From NCBI GenBank assembly GCA_026391795.1, contig JAPLDI010000004.1:214068-278067 (forward strand): a stretch of 64,000 nt of DNA. The letters run 5' to 3'. The translations under genes and the position numbers were made by a program. The DNA is from Bacteroidota bacterium. GTDB lineage: Bacteria > Bacteroidota > Bacteroidia > Bacteroidales > FEN-979. The notes below the pieces were generated by a model. It had not been told where the DNA came from. It did no database searches and saw only the letters and a list, made by a program, of their open reading frames with translations. Within the stretch, counting starts at the first letter, position 1. Every line of letters starts with the position of its first letter. This document shows, piece by piece, positions 9,576 through 18,716 of the stretch.

Positions 9576-10673
9576 ATGGCTTCTACTAATATCTATGACA
9601 ATTTTGTAACCTCATTAACGCAGTCGATCCACAATGGGCTTTACAGTTCAATGTCTCCCACCTGGGCGCTCATTACGGAACTGGCCATCATCGGGTTTGT
9701 GTTCCTGATGTTTTATGCGCTGGTCGGCCTCTTCCTGGTTTATGCCGAACGGAAGGTCTGCGCATTCATGCAAAACCGGGTAGGCCCAAACCGGGTAGGA
9801 AAGTACGGCATCTTTCAAACCATTGCCGATTTCATTAAATTGCTGATGAAGGAATTGGTGGTTATTAAAAATTCCGATAAACTGCTCTTTACCCTTGCGC
9901 CTTTCATCATCATCATCGCTTCTTTTATGGCGGTAGCTGCTATTCCTTTTGCAAAAGGGCTTCATGCCATCGACTTTGACATCGGCATCCTTTATGTGAT
10001 TGCTGTTTCATCATTGGGCGTTGTAGGTGTGCTGTTGGCAGGATGGTCGAGCAACAACAAATATTCACTTATCGGTGCAATGCGAAGCGGTGCACAGATC
10101 ATCTCCTATGAATTGTCGGTCGGGATGTCGCTGCTCACGATTGTTATCCTGGCAGGAACCATGCAGTTTTCTGAAATTGTTCAGGGTCAGGAATTCGGAT
10201 GGTTTATTTTCAAGGGACATATTCCAGCCGTTATCGCCTTCCTGATTTTCCTGATAGCATCCACCGCTGAAACAAACCGCGGACCTTTTGACCTTGCCGA
10301 AGCCGAATCTGAATTGACAGCCGGTTTCCATACCGAATATTCCGGCATCAAATTCGCCTTCTTCTTCCTGGCCGAATACATGAATATGTTCCTTGTCGCC
10401 TCCATCGGTGCAACGATCTTCCTCGGAGGCTGGATGCCTTTTCATGTTTCCGGCTGGATCGGGTTTAACCAGGTAATGGACTACATTCCACCTACTTTCT
10501 GGTATCTTGGCAAAACGGGATTTATCATCTTCCTGATGATGTGGTTCAAATGGACGTTCCCGCGACTGAGGATCGACCAGCTTCTGACCCTCGAATGGAA
10601 ATACCTCTTACCCATCAACCTTTTCAACATTCTCCTGATGGCATTTATAGTATTAATGGGTTGGCATTTTTAA
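9576..10673 (+). CDS. nuoH: NADH-quinone oxidoreductase subunit H (locus 1)
   Basis: This is the membrane subunit that completes the quinone chamber and links redox chemistry to the membrane arm. It is 365 residues with about eight helices. Family motifs include [20 protein letters not shown] and the loop [28 protein letters not shown] choose the ATG at 9576, 10 bases after the nuoD stop, over the ORF-track TTG at 9555 inside nuoD. nuoH follows nuoD directly, so E, F and G are absent here. Confidence 0.96.
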   Translation: MASTNIYDNFVTSLTQSIHNGLYSSMSPTWALITELAIIGFVFLMFYALVGLFLVYAERKVCAFMQNRVGPNRVGKYGIFQTIADFIKLLMKELVVIKNSDKLLFTLAPFIIIIASFMAVAAIPFAKGLHAIDFDIGILYVIAVSSLGVVGVLLAGWSSNNKYSLIGAMRSGAQIISYELSVGMSLLTIVILAGTMQFSEIVQGQEFGWFIFKGHIPAVIAFLIFLIASTAETNRGPFDLAEAESELTAGFHTEYSGIKFAFFFLAEYMNMFLVASIGATIFLGGWMPFHVSGWIGFNQVMDYIPPTFWYLGKTGFIIFLMMWFKWTFPRLRIDQLLTLEWKYLLPINLFNILLMAFIVLMGWHF

Positions 10674-10676
10674 ACT

Positions 10677-11159
10677 ATGAACAGCTTCTTCAACTATTTC
10701 GCAGATATTTTTTCCGGTGTGAAATCCCTTCTGATAGGGATGAGCGTAACCGGTAAATATTTTTTCAGCCCCGGGCAGATCGTGACACAACAATATCCCG
10801 AAAACCGGAAGACCCTCAAGATGTATGAGCGGTTCAAGGGCGAAGTAATCATGCCGCACGATGCGAACAATCATCACCGGTGTACCGGTTGCGCCATCTG
10901 CGAGCTGAATTGCCCCAACGGATCCATCGAAATCGTTTCGGCACGGATCGACGGCCCCGACGGGAAAAAAGTACGGGTCATCGACAAACACATCTACCAC
11001 CTCGGGATGTGCACTTTCTGCAGCCTTTGCGTGAAGACCTGTCCCGAAAATGCATTGGCGTTCGGACAGGAATTCGAGCACGCGGTTTTTGACCGTTCCG
11101 TACTGACAAAGATTTTAAATCAACCGGGTTCATCCATTATAAAAGGTACTGAAGAATGA
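10677..11159 (+). CDS. nuoI: NADH-quinone oxidoreductase subunit I (locus 1)
   Basis: This is the TYKY-type ferredoxin subunit with two [4Fe-4S] clusters (N6a and N6b), 160 residues. Both CxxCxxCxxxCP motifs are complete: CTGCAICELNCP and CTFCSLCVKTCP. In a complex that lacks NuoEFG this subunit and NuoB would be the electron entry end, so it is the likely docking site of an external donor; that is inference. It overlaps nuoJ by four bases (ATGA). Confidence 0.96.
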   Translation: MNSFFNYFADIFSGVKSLLIGMSVTGKYFFSPGQIVTQQYPENRKTLKMYERFKGEVIMPHDANNHHRCTGCAICELNCPNGSIEIVSARIDGPDGKKVRVIDKHIYHLGMCTFCSLCVKTCPENALAFGQEFEHAVFDRSVLTKILNQPGSSIIKGTEE

Positions 11160-11665
11160 CGAACAATCAGATCATGTTTTTTATCTTTTCGGCGGTCATA
11201 GTGATCTTCTCCATACTGACCGTGACCAGCCGACGGATTTTACGGGCCGCTACCTTCCTGCTGTTCGTGCTCGTTTCCACTGCCGGGCTCTATTTTATGC
11301 TCCGTTTCAACTTCCTGGCCGCCATTCAGCTTACGCTCTATGCCGGCGGTATCGTCGTGCTGATCATCTTCTCGATCCTTCTGACGAGTCAGGTTGGAGC
11401 CAAACTGGAGTTGCCGGGGCTCTCAAAGAAGATCTACGCCCTAATAGCTGCTGCGGCGGGAGCAGCGTTGTGCATCTGGACCATCCTGCAATACAATTTT
11501 CCCCGCACTTCCATCGAAAGCGGACGGACAAGTATTGACGACATCGGAAAGGCACTGACCAGTACCGGGAAATACGGATACGCACTCCCTTTTGAGGTGA
11601 TCAGTATCCTGCTGCTGGCCGCCATGATCGGGTCCATTGTTATTGCCAAGAAAAGAAAAGATTAA
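11156..11665 (+). CDS. nuoJ: NADH-quinone oxidoreductase subunit J (locus 1)
   Basis: This is the ND6-type membrane subunit, 169 residues with five predicted helices. The region LYFMLRFNFLAAIQLTLYAGGIVVLIIFSILLT is the conserved third helix with its bulge (YAGGIVVL). Translation is probably coupled to nuoI through the ATGA overlap. Confidence 0.94.
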   Translation: MTNNQIMFFIFSAVIVIFSILTVTSRRILRAATFLLFVLVSTAGLYFMLRFNFLAAIQLTLYAGGIVVLIIFSILLTSQVGAKLELPGLSKKIYALIAAAAGAALCIWTILQYNFPRTSIESGRTSIDDIGKALTSTGKYGYALPFEVISILLLAAMIGSIVIAKKRKD

Positions 11666-11685
11666 CGAATTTAACATTCATTCCC

Positions 11686-12003
11686 ATGTTTGAAGGAGTT
11701 CCATTAAACTGGTTTCTGATCACAGCCACCCTGATGTTCTTTATCGGCATTTATGGCTTCCTGGTCCGCAAAAACCTGATCACAATGCTGATGTCACTCG
11801 AACTGATCCTGAATTCCGTGAACATCAATTTTGTGGCATTTAACAAGCTGCTTTACCCGCAACACCTCGAAGGCATGTTCTTCACGGTTTTTATCATTGC
11901 GGTTGCCGCTGCCGAAGCATCTGTAGCCATCGCTATCATCATCAACATTTACAGGCGACTGGTCAACATTGATGTTGAGAATATGAACGAAATGAAAAAT
12001 TAA
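11686..12003 (+). CDS. nuoK: NADH-quinone oxidoreductase subunit K (locus 1)
   Basis: This is the ND4L-type subunit, 105 residues with three helices. The buried glutamates of the central proton path are present: SLELILNSVNINFVAF in helix two and AAAEASVAIAIIINIYR in helix three. A 60-base spacer with word repeats separates it from nuoL. Confidence 0.95.
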   Translation: MFEGVPLNWFLITATLMFFIGIYGFLVRKNLITMLMSLELILNSVNINFVAFNKLLYPQHLEGMFFTVFIIAVAAAEASVAIAIIINIYRRLVNIDVENMNEMKN

Positions 12004-12058
12004 CGATCCCGTCAGCGGGAGACTAACAATAATTCGTAATTCGTAATTCGTAATTTTT
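12004..12058. repeat. Short hairpin plus AATTCGT tandem repeat between nuoK and nuoL
   Basis: After the nuoK stop there is a 5-base-stem hairpin (TCCCG-TCAG-CGGGA, 12007-12020). It is followed by three tandem copies of AATTCGT (12031-12055). The hairpin lacks a T-tract and is unlikely to terminate the operon, since nuoL-M-N follow. It is a repeat insertion or expansion inside an operon. Confidence 0.65.
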
Positions 12059-12063
12059 AAGAT

Positions 12064-13986
12064 ATGATCAATTTCGGTTATACAGTCTGGATCGTTCTGA
12101 TACCGCTTTTCTTATTCATCCTGATCGGCTTTTTCGGGCACAAGTTCAAACCCATTGTCTCCGGCATCATTGGCACATCAGGCCTTTTTGCTTCCATGGC
12201 GATATCCTATTTTACTGCCTATCAATACTTTTTTGTTTTGCCGAAAGTCGGCGAAACCTTTGTGAAGGTCATCGGATTCGAAACCACATGGCTAAGGTTC
12301 ACGGAAAAACTCGTAATCCACCTCGGCGTGCTGCTCGACCCCATCTCCGTGATGATGCTGATCGTGATCACCACCGTATCATTCATGGTTCATCTCTACA
12401 GTATAGGTTACATGGAAGGGGAAAAGGGCTATATGCGGTTTTTCTCTTTCCTTTCCCTGTTCAGCTTTTCGATGCTCGGGCTCGTGGTGGCAACCAACAT
12501 CTTCCAGATGTACATCTTCTGGGAACTCGTGGGGGTTTCGTCGTACCTGCTGATCGGATTCTATTATACAAAAGACACTGCGGTCGCTGCCTCCAAAAAG
12601 GCTTTCATCGTTACCCGTTTCGCCGATCTTGGTTTCCTCATCGGGATCCTGCTCCTGTCGTTTAACACCGGGACTTTTGATTTTATCACCCTTACAGATC
12701 CCAAAGGTGCCGCTATTGCTCAGGGAAGCGGGATCATGTTCCTCGGACTCTCAACCATGACCTGGTCCATGATCTTTATCTTTATGGGAGGCGCCGGAAA
12801 GTCGGCGATGTTCCCGCTGCACATCTGGTTGCCCGATGCCATGGAAGGCCCCACACCGGTGTCCGCCCTGATCCACGCCGCCACGATGGTTGTTGCCGGC
12901 GTTTACCTTGTGGCACGCCTTTTCCCGATCTTCCATTTTTCTGCTCCCGTCGCCCTCGATGTGGTCATGTATGTCGGGGCATTCAGTTCGATCTTCGCGG
13001 CCGTTATTGCCTGTACCCAATTCGACATCAAACGGGTATTGGCCTATTCCACGATGTCGCAGATCGGGATGATGATGTTTGCACTCGGAGTGTCGGGATA
13101 CGGTGAAGAAGCCGGACTTGGATTCATGGCTTCCATGTTCCACCTGTTCACCCATGCTTTCTTCAAAGCACTCCTCTTCCTCGGTGCCGGTGCGATCATC
13201 CATGCGGTGCACAGCAATTACATGAACGAAATGGGCGGATTGAGGAAACACCTTCCCATTACCCACATCACCTTCCTGATCGCCTGCCTTGCCATTGCAG
13301 GGATTCCTCCGCTGGCAGGATTCTTCAGCAAGGATGAGATCCTGGCGGCCAGCCACCAGAAAGCCATGTGGATATTTATTCTCGGACTTATCATCTCAGG
13401 CCTCACCGCCTTCTACATGTTCAGGCTTTACTTTTCGATCTTCTGGGGGAAAGACCAGCATTATCACCATACGCCTCATGAAGCCCCGAAGGTAATGACC
13501 ATTCCCCTGATGCTTCTTTCACTGGGTGCCATCTTCGCAGGACTCCTTCCCTTTTCATCCTTTGTTACTTCCGACGGGAAACCGTTTGCATCGCACATCG
13601 ACATGGCAATAGCCATACCCGCAGTCCTGGTGGGGGTTATCGGAGCCCTGACAGCAATGGTTTTTTATCGGAAAGAAACCAACATTCCCGAAAAAATATC
13701 AGGCTTTCTGGGAGGATTTTACCGTGCCGCTTTCCGGAAATTCTATATCGATGAAATTTATCTGTTTATCACACGGAAGATTATCTTCAATTACGTTTCC
13801 CGCCCGATTGCCTGGTTCGACCGCCATATCGTGGATGGCTCGATGAACGGAATTTCCTATGTAACGAATGAAGTTTCCGGCCGGATCAAGGGTCTTCAGT
13901 CCGGACAGTTGCAGACGTACGCATGGGTTTTTGTTACCGGAGCTGTAGCCCTGGCGCTGACATTCATTTATTTATGGACCAATTAA
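12064..13986 (+). CDS. nuoL: NADH-quinone oxidoreductase subunit L (locus 1)
   Basis: This is the distal antiporter-like proton-pumping subunit with the long lateral helix, 640 residues. Visible family segments include FWELVGVSSYLLIGFYY with the conserved glutamate of helix 5, GKSAMFPLHIWLPDAMEGPTPVSALIHAATM with the lysine and histidines, and AFFKALLFLGAGAIIHA. The C-terminal 100 residues form the horizontal helix plus a final membrane segment. Length is normal and pump residues look intact. Confidence 0.96.
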   Translation: MINFGYTVWIVLIPLFLFILIGFFGHKFKPIVSGIIGTSGLFASMAISYFTAYQYFFVLPKVGETFVKVIGFETTWLRFTEKLVIHLGVLLDPISVMMLIVITTVSFMVHLYSIGYMEGEKGYMRFFSFLSLFSFSMLGLVVATNIFQMYIFWELVGVSSYLLIGFYYTKDTAVAASKKAFIVTRFADLGFLIGILLLSFNTGTFDFITLTDPKGAAIAQGSGIMFLGLSTMTWSMIFIFMGGAGKSAMFPLHIWLPDAMEGPTPVSALIHAATMVVAGVYLVARLFPIFHFSAPVALDVVMYVGAFSSIFAAVIACTQFDIKRVLAYSTMSQIGMMMFALGVSGYGEEAGLGFMASMFHLFTHAFFKALLFLGAGAIIHAVHSNYMNEMGGLRKHLPITHITFLIACLAIAGIPPLAGFFSKDEILAASHQKAMWIFILGLIISGLTAFYMFRLYFSIFWGKDQHYHHTPHEAPKVMTIPLMLLSLGAIFAGLLPFSSFVTSDGKPFASHIDMAIAIPAVLVGVIGALTAMVFYRKETNIPEKISGFLGGFYRAAFRKFYIDEIYLFITRKIIFNYVSRPIAWFDRHIVDGSMNGISYVTNEVSGRIKGLQSGQLQTYAWVFVTGAVALALTFIYLWTN

Positions 13987-13998
13987 ATTGTTGAACGA

Positions 13999-15507
13999 AT
14001 GGATATCCTGACCTCATTTATTGTAATTCCGTTTCTTACCATTGCCGGGCTCGTGTTCTGCAAGGATCATAAGCAGGTCAAGCTGACCGCAGCCATTGGC
14101 ATGGGCATCCAGCTGATCCTGGCTGCGGTCCTTATCATCCTCTTCCTGAGGGAGCGAGCAGCAGGAAACATGGCCGAGATGCTCTTTGTAAAAGACCTGG
14201 TTTGGTTTCCGAGCCTGAATATTCATTATCTCATCGGGGTTGACGGTATTTCGGTTGCCATGATCGGACTTACCTCCATTGTCATCTTTGCGGGGATCTT
14301 TGCCTCCTGGGAAGTGGTGGAGCTGCCTAAGGAATTCTTTATCTTTCTGATCCTCCTCTCTTCCGGGGTATTTGGTTTTTTTATCTCTCTCGATCTCTTT
14401 ACCCTGTTCCTCTTTTATGAAATTGCCGTGATCCCGATGTACCTGCTGATCGGCATCTGGGGTACCGGTCCGCGTGAATATTCAGCGATGAAACTTACGC
14501 TCATGCTGATGGGGGGATCTGCCCTGATCCTGGTGGGGTTGCTGGGTTTATATTTTAATTCCAACCCGTCGGGTGGACAGCTTACATTCAGCCTTCTGGC
14601 TATTTCCAAGGTGCATATTCCGGTTGAGATCCAGAAGTTTTTCTTCCCCTTTCTCTTCATCGGTTTCGGAGTGCTCGGCGCCCTTTTCCCTTTCCATACA
14701 TGGTCGCCCGATGGTCATGCCTCTGCACCTACTGCTGTTTCGATGCTTCATGCAGGGGTACTGATGAAGCTCGGGGGTTACGGCTGTTTCCGCGTTGCCG
14801 TGTTTTTATTACCCGAAGCAGCGCACGAATTGGGATGGATCTTCATCATCCTCACTACGATCAGCGTCATTTATGGCGCCTTCGGCGCCATCTGGCAGAA
14901 AGACCTTAAATACATCAATGCTTATTCCTCAGTGAGCCATTGCGGGATGGTGTTGTTTGCCATTCTGATGTTCAACAAAACCGCAATGACCGGTGCTGTA
15001 CTGCAGATGATCTCCCACGGTATCATGACAGCCCTTTTCTTTGCCCTTATCGGGATGATCTACGGACGGACCCATACCCGTTACATCAACGAAATGGGCG
15101 GACTCATGAAGGTAATGCCTTTCCTTGGCGTTGCATACGTAATCGGCGGTCTTGCATCCCTCGGTCTTCCCGGATTCAGCGGATTTGTGGCCGAGATGAC
15201 CATCTTCGTTGGTGCATTCCAGAATGTAGATGCTTTCCACAGGGTAGCCACTATTATTGCCGTCTCCTCCATCGTGGTGACAGCGGTTTATATTCTGCGT
15301 GTCGTGGGAATCCTTTTACTGGGCAAGATCAACAATGAACATTATGAACACCTTGGCGATGCAAAATGGTATGAACGGCTGAGTACCGGTGTGCTGATCT
15401 TCGGGATAACCGCGATCGGAATGGCACCCTTGTGGTTGTCGGAAATGATCAATGGCGGACTGGGCCCCATCATCCAGCGGTTGCTGATGGCATCCCCGAT
15501 TCATTAA
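13999..15507 (+). CDS. nuoM: NADH-quinone oxidoreductase subunit M (locus 1)
   Basis: This is the second antiporter-like pumping subunit, 502 residues and about 14 helices. Diagnostic motifs are LFLFYEIAVIPMYLLIGIWG (helix-5 glutamate), FPFHTWSPDGHASAPTAVSMLHAGVLMKLGGYG, and the C-terminal GFVAEMTIFVGAF. It begins 12 bases after nuoL. Confidence 0.96.
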   Translation: MDILTSFIVIPFLTIAGLVFCKDHKQVKLTAAIGMGIQLILAAVLIILFLRERAAGNMAEMLFVKDLVWFPSLNIHYLIGVDGISVAMIGLTSIVIFAGIFASWEVVELPKEFFIFLILLSSGVFGFFISLDLFTLFLFYEIAVIPMYLLIGIWGTGPREYSAMKLTLMLMGGSALILVGLLGLYFNSNPSGGQLTFSLLAISKVHIPVEIQKFFFPFLFIGFGVLGALFPFHTWSPDGHASAPTAVSMLHAGVLMKLGGYGCFRVAVFLLPEAAHELGWIFIILTTISVIYGAFGAIWQKDLKYINAYSSVSHCGMVLFAILMFNKTAMTGAVLQMISHGIMTALFFALIGMIYGRTHTRYINEMGGLMKVMPFLGVAYVIGGLASLGLPGFSGFVAEMTIFVGAFQNVDAFHRVATIIAVSSIVVTAVYILRVVGILLLGKINNEHYEHLGDAKWYERLSTGVLIFGITAIGMAPLWLSEMINGGLGPIIQRLLMASPIH

Positions 15508-15563
15508 CACAAGTTACCCAGAGGTAAAAAAGATAAAAGATAGTAACAATAAAATAGAGACCG

Positions 15564-16973
15564 ATGCTTATAATGAGACATGAATTGCTGCTGGTTACCA
15601 TCACGGTAATTCTTTTGCTTGTCGAGATCTTTCTGCCCCATGACAAGAAGCATAAGATCATCCTTCCGGCCATTTTATTAATGGGACTGGTAACGATTGC
15701 CGGTTTCATTCCCGGCCCTACCGGAATTCTTTTCGGCGGAATGTACGGAACATCTTCCCTGATCCTCCTGATGAAAAACATATTGAACATCGGGGTCTTC
15801 ATCATTTTCGTACAGTCTGTTTCCTGGCTGAAGCTGGAAGAACAGAAGGAAAAAATCAGCGAGTTCTTCATTCTTCTGCTATCCACCCTGATCGGGATGG
15901 ACTATATGATTTCATCCGGTGATTTCCTGATGTTCTACCTGGGCCTCGAACTGGCTACGATTCCTTTAGCTACGCTGGCTGCATTTGAACGTTACAAGGA
16001 AAAATCAGCAGAAGCCGGGGTGAAGTTGATCTTTACCTCTGCCTTGTCGTCCGGAATTCTTTTGTACGGACTTTCCATGATTTACGGAACCACCGGTACG
16101 GTTTATTTCCCTGAAGTTTCTGCAGCTTATACCGCTGCACCGCTTCAGATCCTGGCTTTCATCTTTTTCTTTGCCGGAATGGCCTTCAAGATCTCCCTCG
16201 TTCCGTTCCACCTCTGGGCTGCTGACGTGTATGAAGGAGCCCCCATCAATGTCACTTCCTATTTGTCGGTTATTTCAAAAGGAGCTGCTGCCTTCATCTT
16301 CATGATCATCTTATACACGGTTTTCAATAAAATAGCCCTGATGTGGAGGGATGTGATCTATGTCATCGCCATTCTGACCATGACCCTGGGTAACCTTTTT
16401 GCGATGCGTCAGCGAAACATCAAGCGATTCCTGGCATTTTCATCCATCGCACAGGCTGGGTTTATCCTTCTTGGTATCATCGGGCAGAGCCAATTGGGAA
16501 TGACCACCGTGGTTTATTTCGTGCTGATCTATATTTTTTCCAACCTGGGGGCATTCGGCGTTGCTGCCATCATTTCCAACAAAACAGGTAAGGAGAGCAT
16601 TGATGATTATGATGGATTTTACCGTACCAACCCCTTGCTGAGCCTCACCATGATGCTGGCACTATTCTCGCTGGCGGGCATTCCCCCTGTGGCCGGTTTC
16701 TTCGGGAAATTTTTCCTCTTTGCTTCCGCTGCAAAACAGGGAATGTACATCCTGGTTTTTATTGCTGTACTGAATACGATCATTTCCCTGTATTATTACC
16801 TGCTGGTGATCAAAGCCATGTTCCTGAACCGCAGCGATCAGCCGATCGGCTATTTTAAAAGCGACGGGTACACTAAATTCGGACTGGCCATGTGTGTTGC
16901 AGGTATCATCATCATCGGATTGGCCAGCCCTGTATATGAGTTTATCCTGAAACTGAGCTACGGCCTCTATTAA
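15564..16973 (+). CDS. nuoN: NADH-quinone oxidoreductase subunit N (locus 1)
   Basis: This is the third antiporter-like pumping subunit, 469 residues. Helix 5 reads FLMFYLGLELATIPLATLAAFER, with the conserved glutamate. The lysine-containing broken helix is KISLVPFHLWAADVYEGAP, and NIKRFLAFSSIAQAGFILLG is conserved. It closes the operon, 19 bases before a strong hairpin terminator. With A-D and H-M this completes 11 subunits. Confidence 0.95.
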   Translation: MLIMRHELLLVTITVILLLVEIFLPHDKKHKIILPAILLMGLVTIAGFIPGPTGILFGGMYGTSSLILLMKNILNIGVFIIFVQSVSWLKLEEQKEKISEFFILLLSTLIGMDYMISSGDFLMFYLGLELATIPLATLAAFERYKEKSAEAGVKLIFTSALSSGILLYGLSMIYGTTGTVYFPEVSAAYTAAPLQILAFIFFFAGMAFKISLVPFHLWAADVYEGAPINVTSYLSVISKGAAAFIFMIILYTVFNKIALMWRDVIYVIAILTMTLGNLFAMRQRNIKRFLAFSSIAQAGFILLGIIGQSQLGMTTVVYFVLIYIFSNLGAFGVAAIISNKTGKESIDDYDGFYRTNPLLSLTMMLALFSLAGIPPVAGFFGKFFLFASAAKQGMYILVFIAVLNTIISLYYYLLVIKAMFLNRSDQPIGYFKSDGYTKFGLAMCVAGIIIIGLASPVYEFILKLSYGLY

Positions 16974-16992
16974 TGCACCGATAAAAAGCGAT

Positions 16993-17021
16993 AAAAGCTG
17001 TCATCTGACGACAGCTTTTTT
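16993..17021 (+). terminator. Rho-independent terminator of first nuo operon
   Basis: The 10-base stem AAAAGCTGTC pairs with GACAGCTTTT across a 7-base loop (ATCTGAC) and runs into a T-tract. It sits 19 bases after nuoN and would also work in the reverse direction because of the A-tract. Confidence 0.9.
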
Positions 17022-17038
17022 AGTTTCCGGGTTATTTG

Positions 17039-17046
17039 TAAGTTTG
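17039..17046 (+). promoter_or_regulatory. -7 promoter element for genes at 17070 and 17407
   Basis: TAAGTTTG matches TAnnTTTG about 17 bases after the nuo terminator. It predicts a short leader of about 20 bases before the ATG at 17070. The -33 region is T-rich but lacks a clean TTTG. Confidence 0.55.
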
Positions 17047-17069
17047 TACATAAGAAAAAAGATAAAAAT

Positions 17070-17399
17070 ATGGCGCTGAAGAATGGCAAACATATCGTTG
17101 CAGAGATTGAAGGCGTTCGTGCCACCGTGGTCGAATCGGGATTAAGTGAAAGCCGCGCTCTTTTTTTAAAGGAACTTCTCCGGAACAACGGATTTGAAGT
17201 TAAGATGGAAAAGGATAAGGCCAAGGATGGAACGTTGCTTGAAACCTGGATCCTGGGTGTAACGGATCTTGAATTCAACCCGATGATCCGGGTCTATGAA
17301 CAGAAAATACGCCGGCCCGACGGACACCCGGTGACTCCTGCATACTGGAATCAGTGGGCCGTTGATCCAGACCTTCCTTACTGGATGGTAGTGAAATAA
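17070..17399 (+). CDS. Hypothetical protein, 109 aa
   Basis: The family is not recognised. It is a small soluble protein with a mixed alpha/beta look: a beta segment (HIVAEIEGVRATVVESGLS), a helix (ESRALFLKELLRNNGFEVKMEKD), more beta, and a conserved-looking tryptophan-rich tail (YWNQWAVDPDLPYWMVVK). There is no signal peptide. It has its own promoter box and is followed 7 bases later by a small membrane protein, so the two are likely co-transcribed. Coding is supported by the promoter, short spacing and normal codon use. Confidence 0.75.
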   Translation: MALKNGKHIVAEIEGVRATVVESGLSESRALFLKELLRNNGFEVKMEKDKAKDGTLLETWILGVTDLEFNPMIRVYEQKIRRPDGHPVTPAYWNQWAVDPDLPYWMVVK

Positions 17400-17406
17400 T
17401 GCCTGT

Positions 17407-17607
17407 ATGTCAAAATACTGGAAAATATTTTCCGTCGCAGTTGTACTGATGTACTTCTTCCTCGGATTTTTCGTGCTTCTCAGTCCCCGGTTTCAGGTTC
17501 TCACCCAGGAGATCAAAGTGATCTTTGCCGTCTTTCTTTTTCTTTACGGAGGCTGGCGCCTGGCAAGGATTTTCACAAAGGACAGGGAAAGAAAAGAGGA
17601 AGAATAG
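17407..17607 (+). CDS. Small two-helix membrane protein, 66 aa
   Basis: Two hydrophobic segments (about residues 6-27, IFSVAVVLMYFFLGFFVLLS; and 37-52, IKVIFAVFLFLYGGWRLAR) are followed by a charged tail (TKDRERKEEE). This is a helical hairpin with no recognised domain. It lies 7 bases after the preceding gene and just upstream of the separately promoted PstS-like gene. Function is unknown. Confidence 0.7.
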   Translation: MSKYWKIFSVAVVLMYFFLGFFVLLSPRFQVLTQEIKVIFAVFLFLYGGWRLARIFTKDRERKEEE

Positions 17608-17657
17608 CGAAATTCAGATACCTGTCGTCACCTACCCTGCGATTTTCCACGGAATAA

Positions 17658-17690
17658 TTTGATGCAGAGAAAATAAATTTTATATTTTTG
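17658..17690 (+). promoter_or_regulatory. Complete Bacteroidota-type promoter for PstS-like/TPR genes
   Basis: TTTG at 17658-17661 and TATTTTTG at 17683-17690 are separated by 21 bases. This is the best-formed two-part TTTG/TAnnTTTG promoter in the window. The predicted start near 17694 leaves a leader of about 45 bases to the ATG at 17739. The ORF-track start at 17688 overlaps the box and is therefore rejected. Confidence 0.7.
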
Positions 17691-17738
17691 TGTTCTATCA
17701 TTAGTGAAACCACTAGCTTTGGCAGTTCAAACCTCAGG

Positions 17739-18698
17739 ATGATGAAAACAACGATAATTTCCCGTTTAACGGGTTTTTTTATCATTTGCGGACTCCTCCT
17801 TTTTTCAGGCTGTGGCGGGGGGCCTTCGAATTCAAAAAGCATGGACACGCCAACTACCGGAACCATAAAAATCGGGATCGACGATTCTTACAGCCTGCTT
17901 CTTGATGCCGAACTTTTTACCTTCCATTCACTTTATCCCAATTCCCAGATTGACACCCTGTGCAGGAACGAGGTTGATATTATAAATTCCTTCCTCAGGG
18001 ATTCCATTCCGCTTATGGTCATCAGCAGAAAGCTTACCCGGGATGAAGAATCACAGTTGAATTCCGCACAGATCTTTCCCAAGACCACGAAGATAGCGTA
18101 CGATGCCATTGCCTTCATCATGAACCGCGAGAACCCTGACACTGCATTATTCTTCGACCAGGTGAAAAGTATTTTTGAGGGAAGGATAAAAAGCTGGAAA
18201 GAGATCGCCCCGAAATCCAAACTCGGCGACCTCAAGATCGTCTTCGACAATTATAAATCATGCAATACGCGATATTTACGTGAAAAGTTCAACCTTCAGA
18301 AATTACCGGATGTCTGTTTTGCAGTCCAGAACAATGCCGAAGTGATCAATTTTGTTGAAAAGAACAAAGGTGCCATTGGCATTGTCAGTGTAAACTGGGT
18401 AAGCGATAAAAGTGATACGGTTTCCCACTCCTTTCTTAAAAGGGTTGTGGTTGCCGGTATCAGCGCACCTGGCAGCAAAGATCCCAATGGAGCGTTCTTC
18501 ACCCCGCACCCGGGATACATCGCAGAAGGTGTTTATCCCTTTACCCGGGAAGTGTATTGCATTAACCGGCAAGCCTACATGGGTCTTGCCTACGGTTTCT
18601 CATCCTTCATAGCAGGAGAAAAAGGACAACTTATTGTACTGCATACCGGCATGGTCCCTGCTGCAATGCCCGTAAGACTCGTTGAAATAAAACACTAA
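17739..18698 (+). CDS. PstS-like substrate-binding lipoprotein
   Basis: This is a periplasmic phosphate-ABC-type binding protein fold, about 319 residues from the ATG. The signal peptide ends in a lipobox (LLLFSGC near residues 23-29), so it is membrane-anchored. The body shows PstS-family segments: VDIINSFLRDSIPLMVISRKL, VKSIFEGRIKSWKEI, and GAIGIVSVNWVSD. No pstCAB genes follow. Instead a TPR protein and ExbB-ExbD-ExbD-TonB come next, an arrangement I recall as common in Bacteroidota. A role tied to the TonB system is more plausible than classical phosphate import, but the ligand is unknown. Confidence 0.82.
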   Translation: MMKTTIISRLTGFFIICGLLLFSGCGGGPSNSKSMDTPTTGTIKIGIDDSYSLLLDAELFTFHSLYPNSQIDTLCRNEVDIINSFLRDSIPLMVISRKLTRDEESQLNSAQIFPKTTKIAYDAIAFIMNRENPDTALFFDQVKSIFEGRIKSWKEIAPKSKLGDLKIVFDNYKSCNTRYLREKFNLQKLPDVCFAVQNNAEVINFVEKNKGAIGIVSVNWVSDKSDTVSHSFLKRVVVAGISAPGSKDPNGAFFTPHPGYIAEGVYPFTREVYCINRQAYMGLAYGFSSFIAGEKGQLIVLHTGMVPAAMPVRLVEIKH

Positions 18699-18716
18699 TT
18701 TGTAGGAGGATTCGTT

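Noticed and set aside
12004-12030. Terminator between nuoK and nuoL
   Set aside because: The hairpin has only five base pairs and no T-tract, and the operon clearly continues.
17739-18698. Classical phosphate ABC transporter operon
   Set aside because: No pstC, pstA, pstB or phoU genes follow; the neighbours are TPR, ExbB, ExbD and TonB genes.
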